From Rotaria sordida (Eukaryota; Rotifera; Eurotatoria; Philodinida; Philodinidae), in contig CAJNOL010000047.1 in the NCBI GenBank assembly GCA_905250125.1, positions 176,423 through 240,422 on the forward strand: a stretch of DNA of 64,000 nucleotides, given 5' to 3'. The notes below the pieces were generated by a model. It had not been told where the DNA came from. It searched no databases and worked only from the letters and a program-made list of their open reading frames with translations. Below, one piece after another: positions 12,371 through 24,635 of this stretch. Both the position numbers and the translations under genes were made by a program. Position 1 is the first letter of the stretch. Every line of letters starts with the position of its first letter.

Positions 12371-14651
12371 TTAGTTCTTTCGTCGTGTTTCAATATGTAT
12401 TGGTATTCGATTATTTGATAAAGATTCAACATTTGCTTGTTCATTTTTTTCTACCACGTATTGATCATTATCATTAGTTTTAACACATATATCTTCAACA
12501 CTTTGACTTTTTTCAAAATTATTTTTATATGTTGTTGTTAAACTATCTCTAATGGGTATTGATGAATGACTTGATTGATCATTATTAAGATTCAAAGTCA
12601 TAAAGGAAACATGCGAATTATTAGTATCATATGTACTTAAAGGATAAGATGTTGATAATATTGAATCAACACTTGTTGAAAGAGGTTTTTGATTGAATAA
12701 ATTCTTTTGTTTTTCTTTTTTCATTTGATTAGTAGTCATTAAATTATATCCTTCTGTAATATTATCAATAACTGGTTTCATAGTACCTTCTAATAAATTT
12801 CTATATGTTTCAATTTCTTGTTCTAATGATATTTGTTTATTTGTAACATCTTCATAATCTTTAGTAATTTTTTCATGTTTTAATTTCCATTGATCAATTT
12901 GATTTTGTTGTGTTTGTTGAATACATTTATTTTCATTTTCACTCATTTCAAAATTAATTTCTAATTCACGTATATGTAATTTTAATTCAGAATTTTTTTG
13001 TTTTAATACATCAGTATTTGTTCGTATATGTTGAATTTCTAAACGTATATGTTCTTCTTCTTGTTTAATACGTTCTTGTTCACGTTCATTTAATAAAAAA
13101 TTTGCAAATTCTGAATATTGTCGAACTATTTCATCATATGATTGTGAAAATTTTTGATAACATTCATTACGTTGTAAATCATGTTCTCTTTCAAAATCTT
13201 GACGAATTCTTCTTATAGCATTTCCTAATTCAGATTTAAACATAAGTGCACGTTCATTTGTTCCATTTGAACTTAAAATAAATGATGATTGTTTAAGATC
13301 ATTTAATTTTTGTTGTTCTTGTTCATGTAATCGACTTATATCAAGACGTAATCGTTTTACTGCTTGGTCACATGATGTATGCATTAAAATTTCATTTTGA
13401 ATTTCATTTTTTCCTTGTAATAAAAGACGTTGAATATGATTAATAAATTGTTTCCATTTTTCATGTTCAGTATCTTGATAAGCAATACGACGATTATACA
13501 TTTGAATATCACCTTCAATAGATGATAAGTGTCTTTCAATTTTATCAGTTTCATATTTTGATGAATCACGTTCTTTAAAAGTTTGATTTAATTGTTGTTT
13601 TAATGGAAGAATGGGATTCTAATAAAGGAAAATAAAATAAAAAAAGATTTTGATGATAAATTTAATACAAAATTTTAAATTTAAAATTATTATTAGGAAG
13701 ATATACAAACCTGTGCATTTTGAGCAGTAGCAAATGAATTATTTTTTTCTTTTAATAATTGTTCAACTACTTGTTTTAATTGTGTAACTTCTGTTTCAAA
13801 TATTGTTTTAGTTTTTTGACAAATTTCACGTTGTTTTTCATTAAGAAGATTCACATCCATCTGAATCTTTTTATTGTGTGCTTCAAAATATCGAACTGCT
13901 TCAACATAATCAGCAAATTTATCATTTAATGTTGATAATTCAGATCTTTCTTTTTCTCGTTTTTGATTAAATGAAGATGGTTTTAACATTGCAAACGAAG
14001 GTGTACGAAACATTGATGAAGACATTAAATTTGAATAATTTTCAATGTTATTTAAATCTACTTCAGACGATGAATGTTTTCGAAAAGAAAAAGATTTATA
14101 TGCGTTGTTACTGTTTGTTGATGTTTGTACAATAGAAGTGTCCGTGTACGAAGAGGATAATGGCAATGTTCGAAACGACGGTAGCCTACTCTTGAAAGCT
14201 GGCGTCGAACATCGTAGTGGGAGGTGATCGAGAAGAAGGTCGCTCGATACTGTACCTATTACTGTAAAAAAAAAAAAGAAAAAAAGTAATATAAAAATGC
14301 TTCTTACACAAATCTTATTTGAAAAAATGTAAAAAAAAAACCGAATAAAATAAAACAGTTTGAAAGGGAAATCTTTTCTGTTATTTTTTAACAAAATACA
14401 AAACTCTAGTGGCATCTCTTGTTTTCGTCCTTGAAACTGACATTTGTACAATACAAGCAGAAAGAATAGTTGTTTATGGTTGTTTCCTGTCTCTTATCAT
14501 GTGTTATACCAACCAAAAAAATATCGGCGCTGTCTGTCACATTATAGATAATATTCGTACTTATACATATGCAAAGCTTTATACTAATATTACCTGAAGT
14601 ACCATTGTTAATATCAACACTTGTTTGATCGTTAATAGATTTATTCATCAT
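12371..14651 (-). CDS. Cytoplasmic intermediate filament protein, lamin-length rod
   Basis: Three exons on the minus strand (14651-14594, 14261-13711, 13618-12371) give 618 aa with clean phase. The head (1-127) is Ser/Thr-rich. The rod starts with the helix-initiation consensus LNDKFADYVEAVRYFE at about residue 131 and ends with the termination consensus EIETYRNLLEG at about 471-481. The rod is therefore about 350 residues, the lamin/protostome length with the longer coil 1B, not the roughly 310 of vertebrate cytoplasmic filaments. The 137-residue tail ends in RRKN, with no CaaX box and no visible lamin-tail domain, so this is a cytoplasmic filament protein rather than a lamin. It assembles as coiled-coil dimers into 10-nm filaments. 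It is divergent from the membrane protein gene at 16035. Confidence 0.9.
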
Positions 14652-16034
14652 TGATATATAAATATTTAATCTAATTTATACATATATATATATATATATA
14701 TTAAGAACCCAATGAAGATGAGAAATTGTAGAAACATTCAACAACCTTTTCTCTGAATTAATCCTTCCTTATGTTAGTGGATTCAGTCATACTATTAGGA
14801 ACTATATGTGAACGCAAATGTACTTGATAGATTTATCTTATCTATTGTTACTTTCTATATCCTTTTCTTTTTGTTATGACTACATTTAGAACATCCTTAT
14901 CAATAACTACTCGCTTCCTACATAAATGCAAGACAAAAAAGTTCGGTTTTTTTTTTGTTCTTAATGTAATCAGAGGAAAGTAGCTGCAATGTTGGTTTAG
15001 TAGAGTGCAATAATATGCTCGTAACGTCGAGGATACTTAAAAAGGTGACATAGATGAATACCAGTTCTCTTCGAAATGTGAGATTATTGTTTTTTTTTTT
15101 GATGTTATTGAACATAAAAGTGAGAAATAAATTCAATAGTCAAACTAAGAAGTTATGAGAGAAAGAACATGAATTATTCTTCTTTTGAAGATACTATATG
15201 TATGAGTTCGAATTATTTTACGATGGTTTTTTTTTCTGATAAATCGATATTAGAAACTGTATGATCGAACGATCGATGTAATTGACATCAAAGACAAAAC
15301 AAAGCTAAAACTTTGATAAATCTTATCAACTAATTTACTAAACACCATGCGTAATTTACAGAGAAATAAAAATTTTCACGAATAAAAAAAAAACAACAAA
15401 TATTTTCAAATTGTCCTCATATCAATTTGAGATATTTTATCATGAGTTATTAGATTTAATATAACTTGTTTACATGTGTTAAATTAAATACGTAATTGAT
15501 GATACTATATGATAAAAAATATTTTGTAAATATATATGTTTTAATTTTGACAAATACTGTTAATTAAAGAATTTTTTTTTATCAAATATAAATCTATCAT
15601 TTAACTAATAGATTATTGATTAATATTATTTGTGTTCGAGGTAATGGCTTGAATAGTTTATAGTTTTTTTTTTTCTATTAAATTATTATTCAGGTGTATT
15701 GTCAATACACTCTATCGTATCTCATTAAAATTATACAAAGAGATCAATTGATTAGATTGTTTACTTTTAATTTAATCGCAAATTTTATTCATAAGTTTTA
15801 TATATAGAGTATTCTCTCGCTGAAAAATATAATTTCAAGTAAGATATTATGTTTATTGACGAGTGAAATTGAAATCGTAGAAATCATTTTTTAAATTAAA
15901 AAAAAACTAATTTAGCAAATATCTACTATAGTTTCATATGTTTATTTTTGTTTTGTTATGAAAAATAAGAGAAAAAAAAAATGCATTGTATATATATATA
16001 CATTTTTTTATGACTGTCATAAAAATTCTTTAAA
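14652..16034. other. Shared upstream region of two divergent genes
   Basis: This 1.4-kb region separates the starts of the intermediate filament gene (-) and the orphan membrane protein gene (+), so both promoters should lie here. It contains an AT dinucleotide run at 14682-14700 just upstream of the filament start and a TATA-rich stretch at about 15988-16005 close upstream of the membrane protein start. No coding sequence is supported. Confidence 0.45.
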
Positions 16035-18055
16035 ATGAAATCAGTCGATATATTACTGATTTTTTTCATAGTATTGATCGTTCGTATATCATGTTCTCAT
16101 TTTCGTGGATCAATGATCACATGGCGTGTCATAAACTCAACATCAAATCCACTTGTTGTTGAAATACTTCAACGTCATGCATGGAATTATACATGGTGGC
16201 CATGTACAAATACTCACATATCTGCTGGAAATTATATGATTGGTTCAGGAAATATTGTTTGTCCTTCATCTTGTCCACCAAATGTTAGTACACTCAGTTC
16301 AGTGACTGTTCCATGTACTGGATATAATCAAATTGAAAGTTATGTGAGTGGTGAAGGACGATTTACTTTTCGTGTTCCACCAAATTATCGATTTCGAGCA
16401 GTATTTACTAGTTCAGCATGGTTTTCATTGGTTACTGGTGGAGGAACATGGTCTGTATCAACAGAAATTAATACTTATATACGACCGAATGGACGATATA
16501 ATCAAGCACCTATTGTTACTATGTTACCGGTTATTCGACTTCGTCGTTATCTTTCTTATAATATTAAAATAAATGTTGCCGATAATGATTTTGATCGATA
16601 TACATGTATTTGGTCAAATACAAGTCAAGAATGTGGTGGTATATGTCGATCTGCACTTAATTTACCTGCTTCAACATTTCTCAATGAGACAAGTTGCATT
16701 CTTCATTTTGTACCAGCTGCAGTTGGTTTTTATGCTGTAGCATTTACTGTACTTGATTTTGAAAATGATACAAGTACTACATCTCTCTCACGTGTACCTA
16801 TTCAATTTATTTTTAATGTTTGGGATTCAAATGTAACATGTTCGTTAAAGCCGATTTATATTGGTGATGCACCTGCTGATCAATGTATTTTTGTTGAACC
16901 TGGTCAAAATATTACAATGTTTATTCGAATCAAGATCCAATGTCCCAATGCCACATTAGCTAATGTAATTGGTGTTTATCCAGCTGGTTTTACACAATCA
17001 ACACCATTTACTGATCCATATGATACAACTATTTATAGTTTTAAAGTCTCTTATACAGGTAATGCAAATCAAGTAGGTCAAAATTTATTTTGTTTTGCTG
17101 GTGTTGATTCAATTGGTAATCAAGGCGATTCAAACTGTCTCCGTTTTACCGTACAATTAGCTGCAGAAAGTCGTAATACTCTCTATATTAACAATGCAAC
17201 TCATTTTCCAACGGGTCTTGTTTCAAAATATCAATCAAACTGGACATTAATCTATCCAACAGGAACAACATTTGTACGACCAAGTACTGAGGCTCTTATT
17301 CGTTTTAAAATCACTTCGACTCAACAAGATTTTGTTACATACAATGTAGTAAAACAAACAACTAATGTGAATTATCTTTCAGATCGCTTGATTATTTCAT
17401 CAACTGTTGTTTTTAATCCCGGACAAAATTATTATATTTCAATTGATCCAGGTGTATTTTTACCTATATCAACTTGTTTACGAGATTCAATGGGAATAAC
17501 AGATAAATTGTTTTGGCCATTTAATACAGCATCTGAGCCAAGTACAACAGTAACAACAACTACCACATCCCGATCATCGACAACAACTTTATTAAATCGA
17601 ACAGTGAGTATTTAATCTTAATTGTTTTCTTCATAATTGACATATTTACATAGGTACCAACATTACGAACATTTATAACTCAAACTACACAAACACCACA
17701 AACAAAAACAACGACTTTTTTAACTACAACAACAAGTTTATCAACAACAATAAAACAAATTCATGTATTTTCATCATTTCCCATCAGTGGTATCGTTGGT
17801 ATAATAGTTGGTTCATTGATACTAATTACGTTGATTAGTTCTTTCCTTATCCAATTCAAAAGACGTGCTCCAGCTAATTTATCTACCGAATCTAATACTA
17901 CGCTAAAGAAAAAATCTATGCCTGACATTCTTCAACAATATAGAATAGCAACTCGTACAAATAAACAAACAGCTCGTCGATCTGTTGCTTATCTAACCAA
18001 CACTTTATCTTTCAATTCAGACACTCAGCAAACTCTCGTTTCAATTGAATGTTAA
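16035..18055 (+). CDS. Orphan type I membrane protein with HFRG-type ectodomain
   Basis: Two exons (16035-17603, 17654-18055; 50-bp intron) give 656 aa. Residues 1-20 form a signal peptide; the mature protein would begin SHFRG. The ectodomain starts HFRGSMITWR, has paired Cys and many N-glycosylation sites, then a segment containing NQAPIV, DNDFDRYTCIWS and a Cys-rich loop ending RVPIQFIF. From memory, an uncharacterised ectodomain family of marine invertebrates shares this HFRG..I.WR start, the C.W....ECG..C block and the VP.QF end. A Thr-rich, probably O-glycosylated stalk (about 510-562) leads to a transmembrane helix (about 568-590) and a basic 66-residue cytoplasmic tail. Likely a cell-surface protein of unknown ligand. 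Its 3' half is duplicated, in decayed form, at 23735-24635. Confidence 0.85.
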
Positions 18056-18590
18056 AAAAAAAGCATATTTCATTTATTTTTATTAATAAATATATTCTTC
18101 AGACGTTACTCATATTTAATCAAATTGAATGCATTGATCTATATTGGATTATTCCTTTTCATCAACGAATGAAAATACTAACCTCTTTGCTATTCATACT
18201 GTATATGAAAAATTTTTAGGTTGATAGTAAATATGGTCCAATCTTCGAAAAAAAAACAAACAAATCTTGATCAGATTTCTAAACAAGAAAAAAAATCTTC
18301 TCAGAAAGTCAAATTTAATATATCATTAAAAAAAGAATTCTTCAATTTATCAAAAAAATAAACTACAACCAAAAAAAAACAGCAACAAATCTCAACAATG
18401 GAAACTGATATTAACGAAGATGAGAATAATGATGATTTTATGCTATCATTAGATGTGTTTTTTTGGATGAAGAAAATGAACAAATCAATATTCAAATAGA
18501 TGATGAAGATGATAATCAACATATTGAATCATACGAATGCTTACAATATTCATCATTTAATGATTCAGAAAAGCCGTGATCATTATTATT
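16955..18590 (+). repeat. Tandem segmental duplication, copy A
   Basis: The second half of the membrane protein gene, the 3' flank and the first part of a NOC3L-like reading frame match 23735-25220 in the same order and orientation. In this copy the membrane protein part is intact and the NOC3L part is dead. Similarity is clear by eye across coding blocks, the small intron and the intergenic spacer; the exact edges are approximate. Confidence 0.8.
18233..18590 (+). pseudogene. NOC3L 5'-end pseudogene (truncated duplicate)
   Basis: The sequence matches the first roughly 130 codons of the intact NOC3L gene at 24815: an ATG, a Lys-rich stretch, then METDINED and the acidic region including NIQIDDEDDN. 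A run-length change after the KKEF segment shifts the frame and produces an early stop (about 18359), and a further shift lies near 18455. Similarity stops at about 18590, well inside the gene, so this is a truncated and decayed copy. Confidence 0.8.
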
Positions 18591-18959
18591 GGAGGTGTAA
18601 CCCGATGAGTTGATCGGTGGCAGCAGTTGTAAAGTTCAAAGCTGAAAAATTTTTTCGAGAATAAGACATATCTGTTTAATTCAATATTTAAGTACTGATA
18701 TCTTCCAATATCTATATAAAAACAACTGTATATTATACTTTGAGTTTATAAATACAACATATACAAATGAAATCGAGATAAGTAATAAACTAGAAAAGAT
18801 ACACACGTCAAAGTATTAATGACGTAAACAAAAGAAGAAAGCAAAGTTATAGATTATTTTGATTAAATTATAATAATCATCGAACATCTGTATCTTTTCA
18901 ACACTGTCTGGGTATAATATTGTTCTTTTAGCGTTGATCAACGGTTGAGTCAATACAAG

Positions 18960-19075
18960 ACACTGGAGTCCATGTGTGTTTTGGGTATGAGTGTAGATTG
19001 TATGTAAGTGTGATTGTTTGGTTTCTAATGAGATATGAGTGAGGGCAAAATCTATATTCCATCTGTGCTCACACT
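18960..19075. repeat. Dispersed repeat, copy 1 (partner at about 21340-21440)
   Basis: Shares with 21340-21440 the ordered blocks TGTAGA, GTGTGA or GTGTGATT, TGTTTGGTT, GATATG.G.GAGGGC and CTATTCCA. The two copies are in the same orientation about 2.4 kb apart and are diverged. No coding capacity. Confidence 0.5.
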
Positions 19076-20425
19076 TTTTTGGTAAATATTAACATATCAA
19101 AAATTCAAATTAAAAAAACTTCAGTGTAAATTGCAATAATTAACAACAAATATTCAAAATACTATGCACTCTCGATTCATTGCTGATAATTACGTCAAGT
19201 GCTAAAAACGCAACTTTTTGCACTTCAAACGCTAATCAAATATTAGTTAATTAAGTTTCTATCTACACAGAATAATAATACTATAACCACAATTTTATTG
19301 TATATCATACTGGCTATGTATAAATATACCCTTGATTGAAATAAGAAGGATCGAATGGGTGAAATATTTTTTTTTCAAAATTAAGTAATAATTCAGGAGA
19401 AATATTAAAATCAATTGCTAAGAAAAAATTTCTTTTAATCTTGGTATAAATAATGAACAATTTGCTTATAGACTTCAAACGAATAACAATCTATATTCAT
19501 GTTTTGTTCTTCTCAAATCGTTAAAAGAGTTTGCTGGATAAAAACTAGCATAGAAAAAATATAGTCTTACTATAACTGACTTTTTGTTTTTATAGTAAGA
19601 TCTGAAAATCCACTGAAAACGTTTAAATATGTTTCAATTGAATATACGATTTTTGCTTTAATTTTTATTCAACTGATTGAATAAATTATTTAAAATATGA
19701 ATTTTTTCAACAGTTCATTTATACTAAAAATGTTTTGAATCAAAGAAAAACTGATGTAAATAAAGCACATGCCTGATCTTTTGTTTCGTTAATCATGTAG
19801 CGAAATAAGAATGTCAACAAATAAAATTTTGTTTATTCCTTGACGTGAAGGAACCTCTATTAGGACTACCGTACACGAAAAATACCATTGAGTTTTTATT
19901 GTCGACAAAAAATGGATACATTCGAAGAAATTTATTTCTGACATATTCTTATAGATCACGATATCTACAACAAAATATCTTTACTTTAAATAAATGGAAC
20001 ATAGGCTCAATATATGAAATCGCAAGTAACGGAAGAATTGTCTCTCTCTAAAATAATCGAAATCTTTGTTTGCTAATATTCAACCAACACATGTGCACAG
20101 AGAAGGTATAGTATAACTTCCAAATTAGTCTTGTTTCAAATTTAATAATAAGCTACTACTCTGGTTTCTGAATCGATGCACACAGTGAATAAATCGCCGC
20201 TCAAGAGAAAACAAGTAATGTTCAATTCTGATATCATACAATTATATGAAAGCAACAAATAGTGTTAATTGCATACATTCTCATACAATCAGTATACTAG
20301 CACATGATTTTCGAGTTATGTCAAAACTCTATTTTAGAAAACCACTTTACAGGAACGAAATTTTAATGGTTTTGTCGTTTTTTTCAGAATAACTCAATGA
20401 TAGTCCTGATCAAAGTCTATAGACT

Positions 20426-20629
20426 ATGGTGCAGACAGTTGTCGATCGAAATAACACAATTGCATATCTTAACAGTACAACTGCTGACATTACAAAAGCT
20501 AATGCCAAGATGCAAAATACCACTTCCAAACTGCAAAGTCCTACAGAAGCATTAAAGAAGAAGATCATTGTGCGTGAAGAACAATACAAATATCAGAAAA
20601 AATCCAATCGGAAGATTCGGACGTCTTAA
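20426..20629 (+). CDS. Possible small coiled-coil protein or gene fragment
   Basis: An ATG-started frame of 67 aa reads as a hydrophilic Asn/Thr/Lys-rich helix (for example ITKANAKMQNTTSKLQ). The local base composition is more balanced than the flanks, which is why it stands out. There is no recognised domain, and it lies within transposon debris, so a fragment of an element protein is as likely as a gene. Confidence 0.25.
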   Translation: MVQTVVDRNNTIAYLNSTTADITKANAKMQNTTSKLQSPTEALKKKIIVREEQYKYQKKSNRKIRTS

Positions 20630-21339
20630 ATTCATCTTTATTGATCACGAAATAACGGTTTAATTTCAATTTAGGTATGAAGTTAGATTAGTAGTTTTCT
20701 CACTTGTAAATTACCGACTAATATGTGTAACATTCGAGTATGATATGTGCGGGTACTTCAACACAGATTGATCTACTTTTTGCGGAACTTTCTGCCGACA
20801 GGATTCAAACGTGTTAGTTTTATAAGCGTCGACAGATTTAGTTTTAATTCAGATCATGCGCTAACTCCAGTAGAGTAGATAGAAAAGTTGTTTTTATCGA
20901 CAAATATCCTAAAAAACCTGTCTGTGTTTATTCTCCGTGAATGTTCTTGGAAAGCTTTAATTTGATCGTTGAAAAGAGCAGAAAAGTTGCCCATATAAAA
21001 TAATTTTCAGAGTTATATCTCAACAAGTCATTGTTTGTGAGCTCTTTCAAAATCGGAAAATTTGGTACTTTATGCTTAATTTAAACTGCTTACAAAAACT
21101 TATATGCTTAGTTAAAGACTCTTACATATTAGAATGAAAAATGAAGCTTATACTATGTTTATATAAATGCAACATACCAAATTTCTCGAAAACACTCTTC
21201 GCTTCTAATATATGGATTTCAAGAGTCAGGCGTCTTTAAAAACATCATGTTGAATCTCGATTTGTTAAACACCTACACATCAGAATTTCTTGAAATTTTC
21301 TTTCTGAGGGAATCCCAATGAGTGCTACCAAAGATTAAA

Positions 21340-21440
21340 ATATCAGGGTGTAGACATGTAGCTGTGTGACTGTTTGGTTCTGAATTGTGATATGGGGAGG
21401 GCGAGGCCTCTATTCCACTCATAAAGCACATCTATCTTCT
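21340..21440. repeat. Dispersed repeat, copy 2
   Basis: Diverged second copy of the repeat at 18960-19075, same orientation. Confidence 0.5.
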
Positions 21441-21489
21441 CTCTTGCTCTTATTATTGTCGATTTTTTTCTCTTAACATTTTCTTTTCA

Positions 21490-22000
21490 AGTACGATGCT
21501 ATTTGAAATTGATGTTTTGGCAGTAGATGGTGATCTGCCCGCAAGAACAAAGTGTAATCAGATTTCAACACATAATGGTTATTATACCTGCACCTACTGT
21601 TTATTTTCAGGCACTTTTTGTTCACAACACCGACATATTTTGTATATTTATTAGAGAATTTGAAAGAAACTTGTCCATTTCCACGTACTCAATAGCACAT
21701 CAATAATTATGTTGCCGAGATGTAAAATACAAAAAATAAAGAATCTTAGACTGTATGGTGTTTATGGACAGTTATTATTAGCTCCACTCATGTAAATTGC
21801 TATCCAGTTTACCATAAACTACTTCCATATTATCCGGAAAATTTATCTTATTCTTTTACTCACTCAACGAAAGAAAACTATTCGTAAACTAATATTATTC
21901 AAATCAATCAGTTTTTGCTCGATACCAAGTACCCTCATACAATTAAACGTCGTCCCATCGACATATACAATGGTTAGACGAATGGAAAGTAATACAACTT
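21490..22000 (+). pseudogene. Broken transposase-like relic (CACTA/tnp2-type)
   Basis: Read on the plus strand with several frame changes, the segment gives DGDLPARTKCNQ, then NGYYTCTYC with a C-x2-C pair, and further on PHTIKRRPIDI (about 21930-21965). The order D-L-P-A-R, then N-G-x-Y-x-C-x-x-C, then P-H-x-x-x-R-R-P-x is what I recall from animal proteins annotated as transposase domain-containing (EnSpm/CACTA, tnp2-like). Multiple stops separate the blocks. The family assignment is from pattern memory only. Confidence 0.45.
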
Positions 22001-22499
22001 CATATTTTTCTTTGTGTAGATAGCTTTGCATTTTGCTATTGGATTGTTACTCGCTTAATACCCGTTTCTTTTCTTGTTATACTTCACGTATATTAGAACA
22101 CTACGCTTTCTCAAACTAGTGAAGATATAAGACATATGGATCATATATCAATGAATATTTATGTGACTTTTCCATCGTTTTTGCCATATGTAATGAATTA
22201 TATTTTGTACATGCTTTTTTACATCTTTGTGAATAATGCTATTCGCTTAGTGCGGAAACTCAACGTTTGTCTTAGATAGTACTCTTCACTATTACTCTAA
22301 ACTTGTACATGCTAGCATTTATGTAAATCTCAGATCGATTATTGGCACTGTGTTAAGCCGACAGCTAGAAACAATTGATATATTAACTTTGACAGAAATG
22401 TTCTGTCAAGATTTCTCTTGGATAATAAATTATTTGATTTAAATAAAGATACATATCAGACAGTGACTTTTTTAAACATGATTTAGTTATTATTATTAA

Positions 22500-22560
22500 A
22501 AAAATTGTTTTATTTCAACGTTTCGGCTAGTCACGCTACTATTTTCAAGAATATGATTTC
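22500..22560 (-). other. Possible retroelement 3' tail remnant
   Basis: On the minus strand the segment reads GTAGCGTGACTAGCCGAAAC followed by GTTGAAATAAAAC and a poly-T/A tract. A GCCGAAACGTTG-type tail followed by AATAAA is common at the 3' ends of retroelements, including Penelope-like ones, but no reverse transcriptase is visible nearby. Tentative. Confidence 0.25.
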
Positions 22561-23734
22561 CATATATCTGATATGATAAAACAAAATTTAATAAAGATAT
22601 GTACGAGAGATTGTGCTAAACGTTGTAGAATAGAAATTGATAGAAAATAAGAAAAATGTAGAATGTACATTACAACTGTAAAAGTGAATGACTGAGACCT
22701 TGTAACAACGTTTGAATGAAAACCTTACGAGTCTTCGATCTTTAAATTATCGTGATATAGAATAGCGATCTCGAGTTGTGTGCCAAGAAAAAAAACTCGC
22801 GACTGACTACAGGAAAATGCTTTGCATCATAATTAGATTAGTCAAGTGCTCGAAAGTTGGTCGTCGATAAACATTGCCAGGTATATTTGTTTTGTTTTCA
22901 GTAGACTTGTTGCGCAATATTATTTGAACAAGTATTTCAACAAAGTCTTTTATGATGTTTAGGCGATGTGTAGTCTCTAGACACAAGATTGAAGAATGAT
23001 ACGTTTAACAATAAGAGATACAGTTTCGCAAACTCAGTAAAAAATCAAACTAAGTGATGTATTGAGAGAATTAAACACTTGGTGATTCTGAATAACTTAA
23101 TCTATGAAAATTCTCTCTTGTTTAAATTGAAATACTTTAACGAGCTGTATAAAACTTGTACTTCAGATGTATAAAAAATGCTCAAATAAAAGCGCTGTAC
23201 AAAGCTTAGATGAAGAAAGAATTTTCATATTTCTACTCTCGTTTTTTTCTACACGACCATGAAAAACGGCATTACTGGTAGTCTTCAATAGAGTTCTATT
23301 AATTAGGAAACAAAGATTCCAACGACTGTCCATTGATGGATTATCATTGGTACTAGGTAAAATTAATCATTGCTAAGATCATTACCTAGTCTCACCGTCG
23401 TTCCATCTATCGACATAATGAAAACAAAATCCATATGGATTATTTATGATATCCAGACTTTACTTGGGAAAGAACGAAACATCATATCGAATATGGGATA
23501 AGTTGTATTATTGACAGATCTTAATGTCTCTAATAACGTTTCAACGAGCATCATACGATGTGCCTTTTTCGAGATCATCGTGTCACAAAATATGAACTTT
23601 AGATATGATATCCGAGAAGGAAAAATCTCGGCTGATCGCTATGAGATGTTTCGTAACTTAAATATAATTAAAATATATAAACTTGATACGAAAAAAACAG
23701 GAATACTGTTTTCTTTCCATCTGTTTCAAACTTT

Positions 23735-24635
23735 ATTAGAACTAATTCATTTTAAAGCCGTTTTATACAACCGTCAACATACACAAATCCACACGATTCA
23801 ACTATTAACATATTCAAAATGTTTTATACAGGTCGTATAAATCAAGTAGGTCAAGATTTATTTTATTTTTCTGATGTTAGTTCAATTGGTAATCAAGACG
23901 ACTCACATTGTCTCCGTTGTACGGTACAATTAGCTGCAGAAAGTCACAATGCTCTTCATATTAAGAATCCAACTCGTTTTCCAATGAATCTTGTATCAAA
24001 ATACTAATCAAATTGAACATTACTATCCAATAGGAATAACATTTAGATGACAAAAGCCTAATGCTTTTATTCATTTTAAAACCACTTCGACTCAACAAGA
24101 TTTTGTTATGTACAATGTAGTAAAATAAACAACAAATGTAATTTATCTTTCAGATCGTTTGATTATTTCATCAAATGTTATTTTTAGTCTCGTACAAAAT
24201 TATTATATTTAAATTGATTCGGGTGTATTTTTATCTGTATCAATTTGTTTACAAGATTCAATATGAATAATAGATAGTTATTTTTGGCCATTCACTACAG
24301 TATCTGAACCAAATACAACAAGTACTGCATCACAATCATCGACAGTAACTTTATTAAATCGAACAGTGAGTATTTAATCTTAATTATTTTCTTCATAATT
24401 GATATATTTATATAGGTATCAACATTATGAACAATTACTAGTGAAATTACAAAAATAGTGACTCTTTTAACTACGACAACAAAACAAATTCATGCAATTT
24501 CACTATTTCCCATCGATGGTATCGTTAGTATTATAATTAATTTATTGATACCGATAAAGAAAAAAATCCGTGCCCGAAATTCTTCATCGATATTTAATAA
24601 CAAGTCATCGATCTGTTGTTTCTATTAAATGTTAA
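23735..24635 (+). pseudogene. Pseudogene of the orphan membrane protein (3' half)
   Basis: The block 23827-24004 matches the ectodomain segment around NQVGQ and QLAAES of the intact gene at 16035. A Gln codon has become TAA at 24005-24007, and more stops and indels follow in the region equivalent to the stalk. The splice-site equivalents, the tail ending (C-terminal codons then TAA at about 24633) and the 3' flank are still recognisable. The 5' half and the signal peptide are absent, so it never had its own start. Confidence 0.85.

Larger units (their letters stand above)
18591..23734. other. Gene-free spacer between duplication copies, filled with transposon debris
   Basis: About 5.1 kb with no intact gene. 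It contains two copies of a dispersed repeat (about 18960-19075 and 21340-21440), a small open frame at 20426, a broken transposase near 21490-22000 and a short tail-like segment of a retroelement at about 22500-22560. A plain tandem duplication would have put the two copies next to each other, so I infer this spacer was inserted later. Confidence 0.5.
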
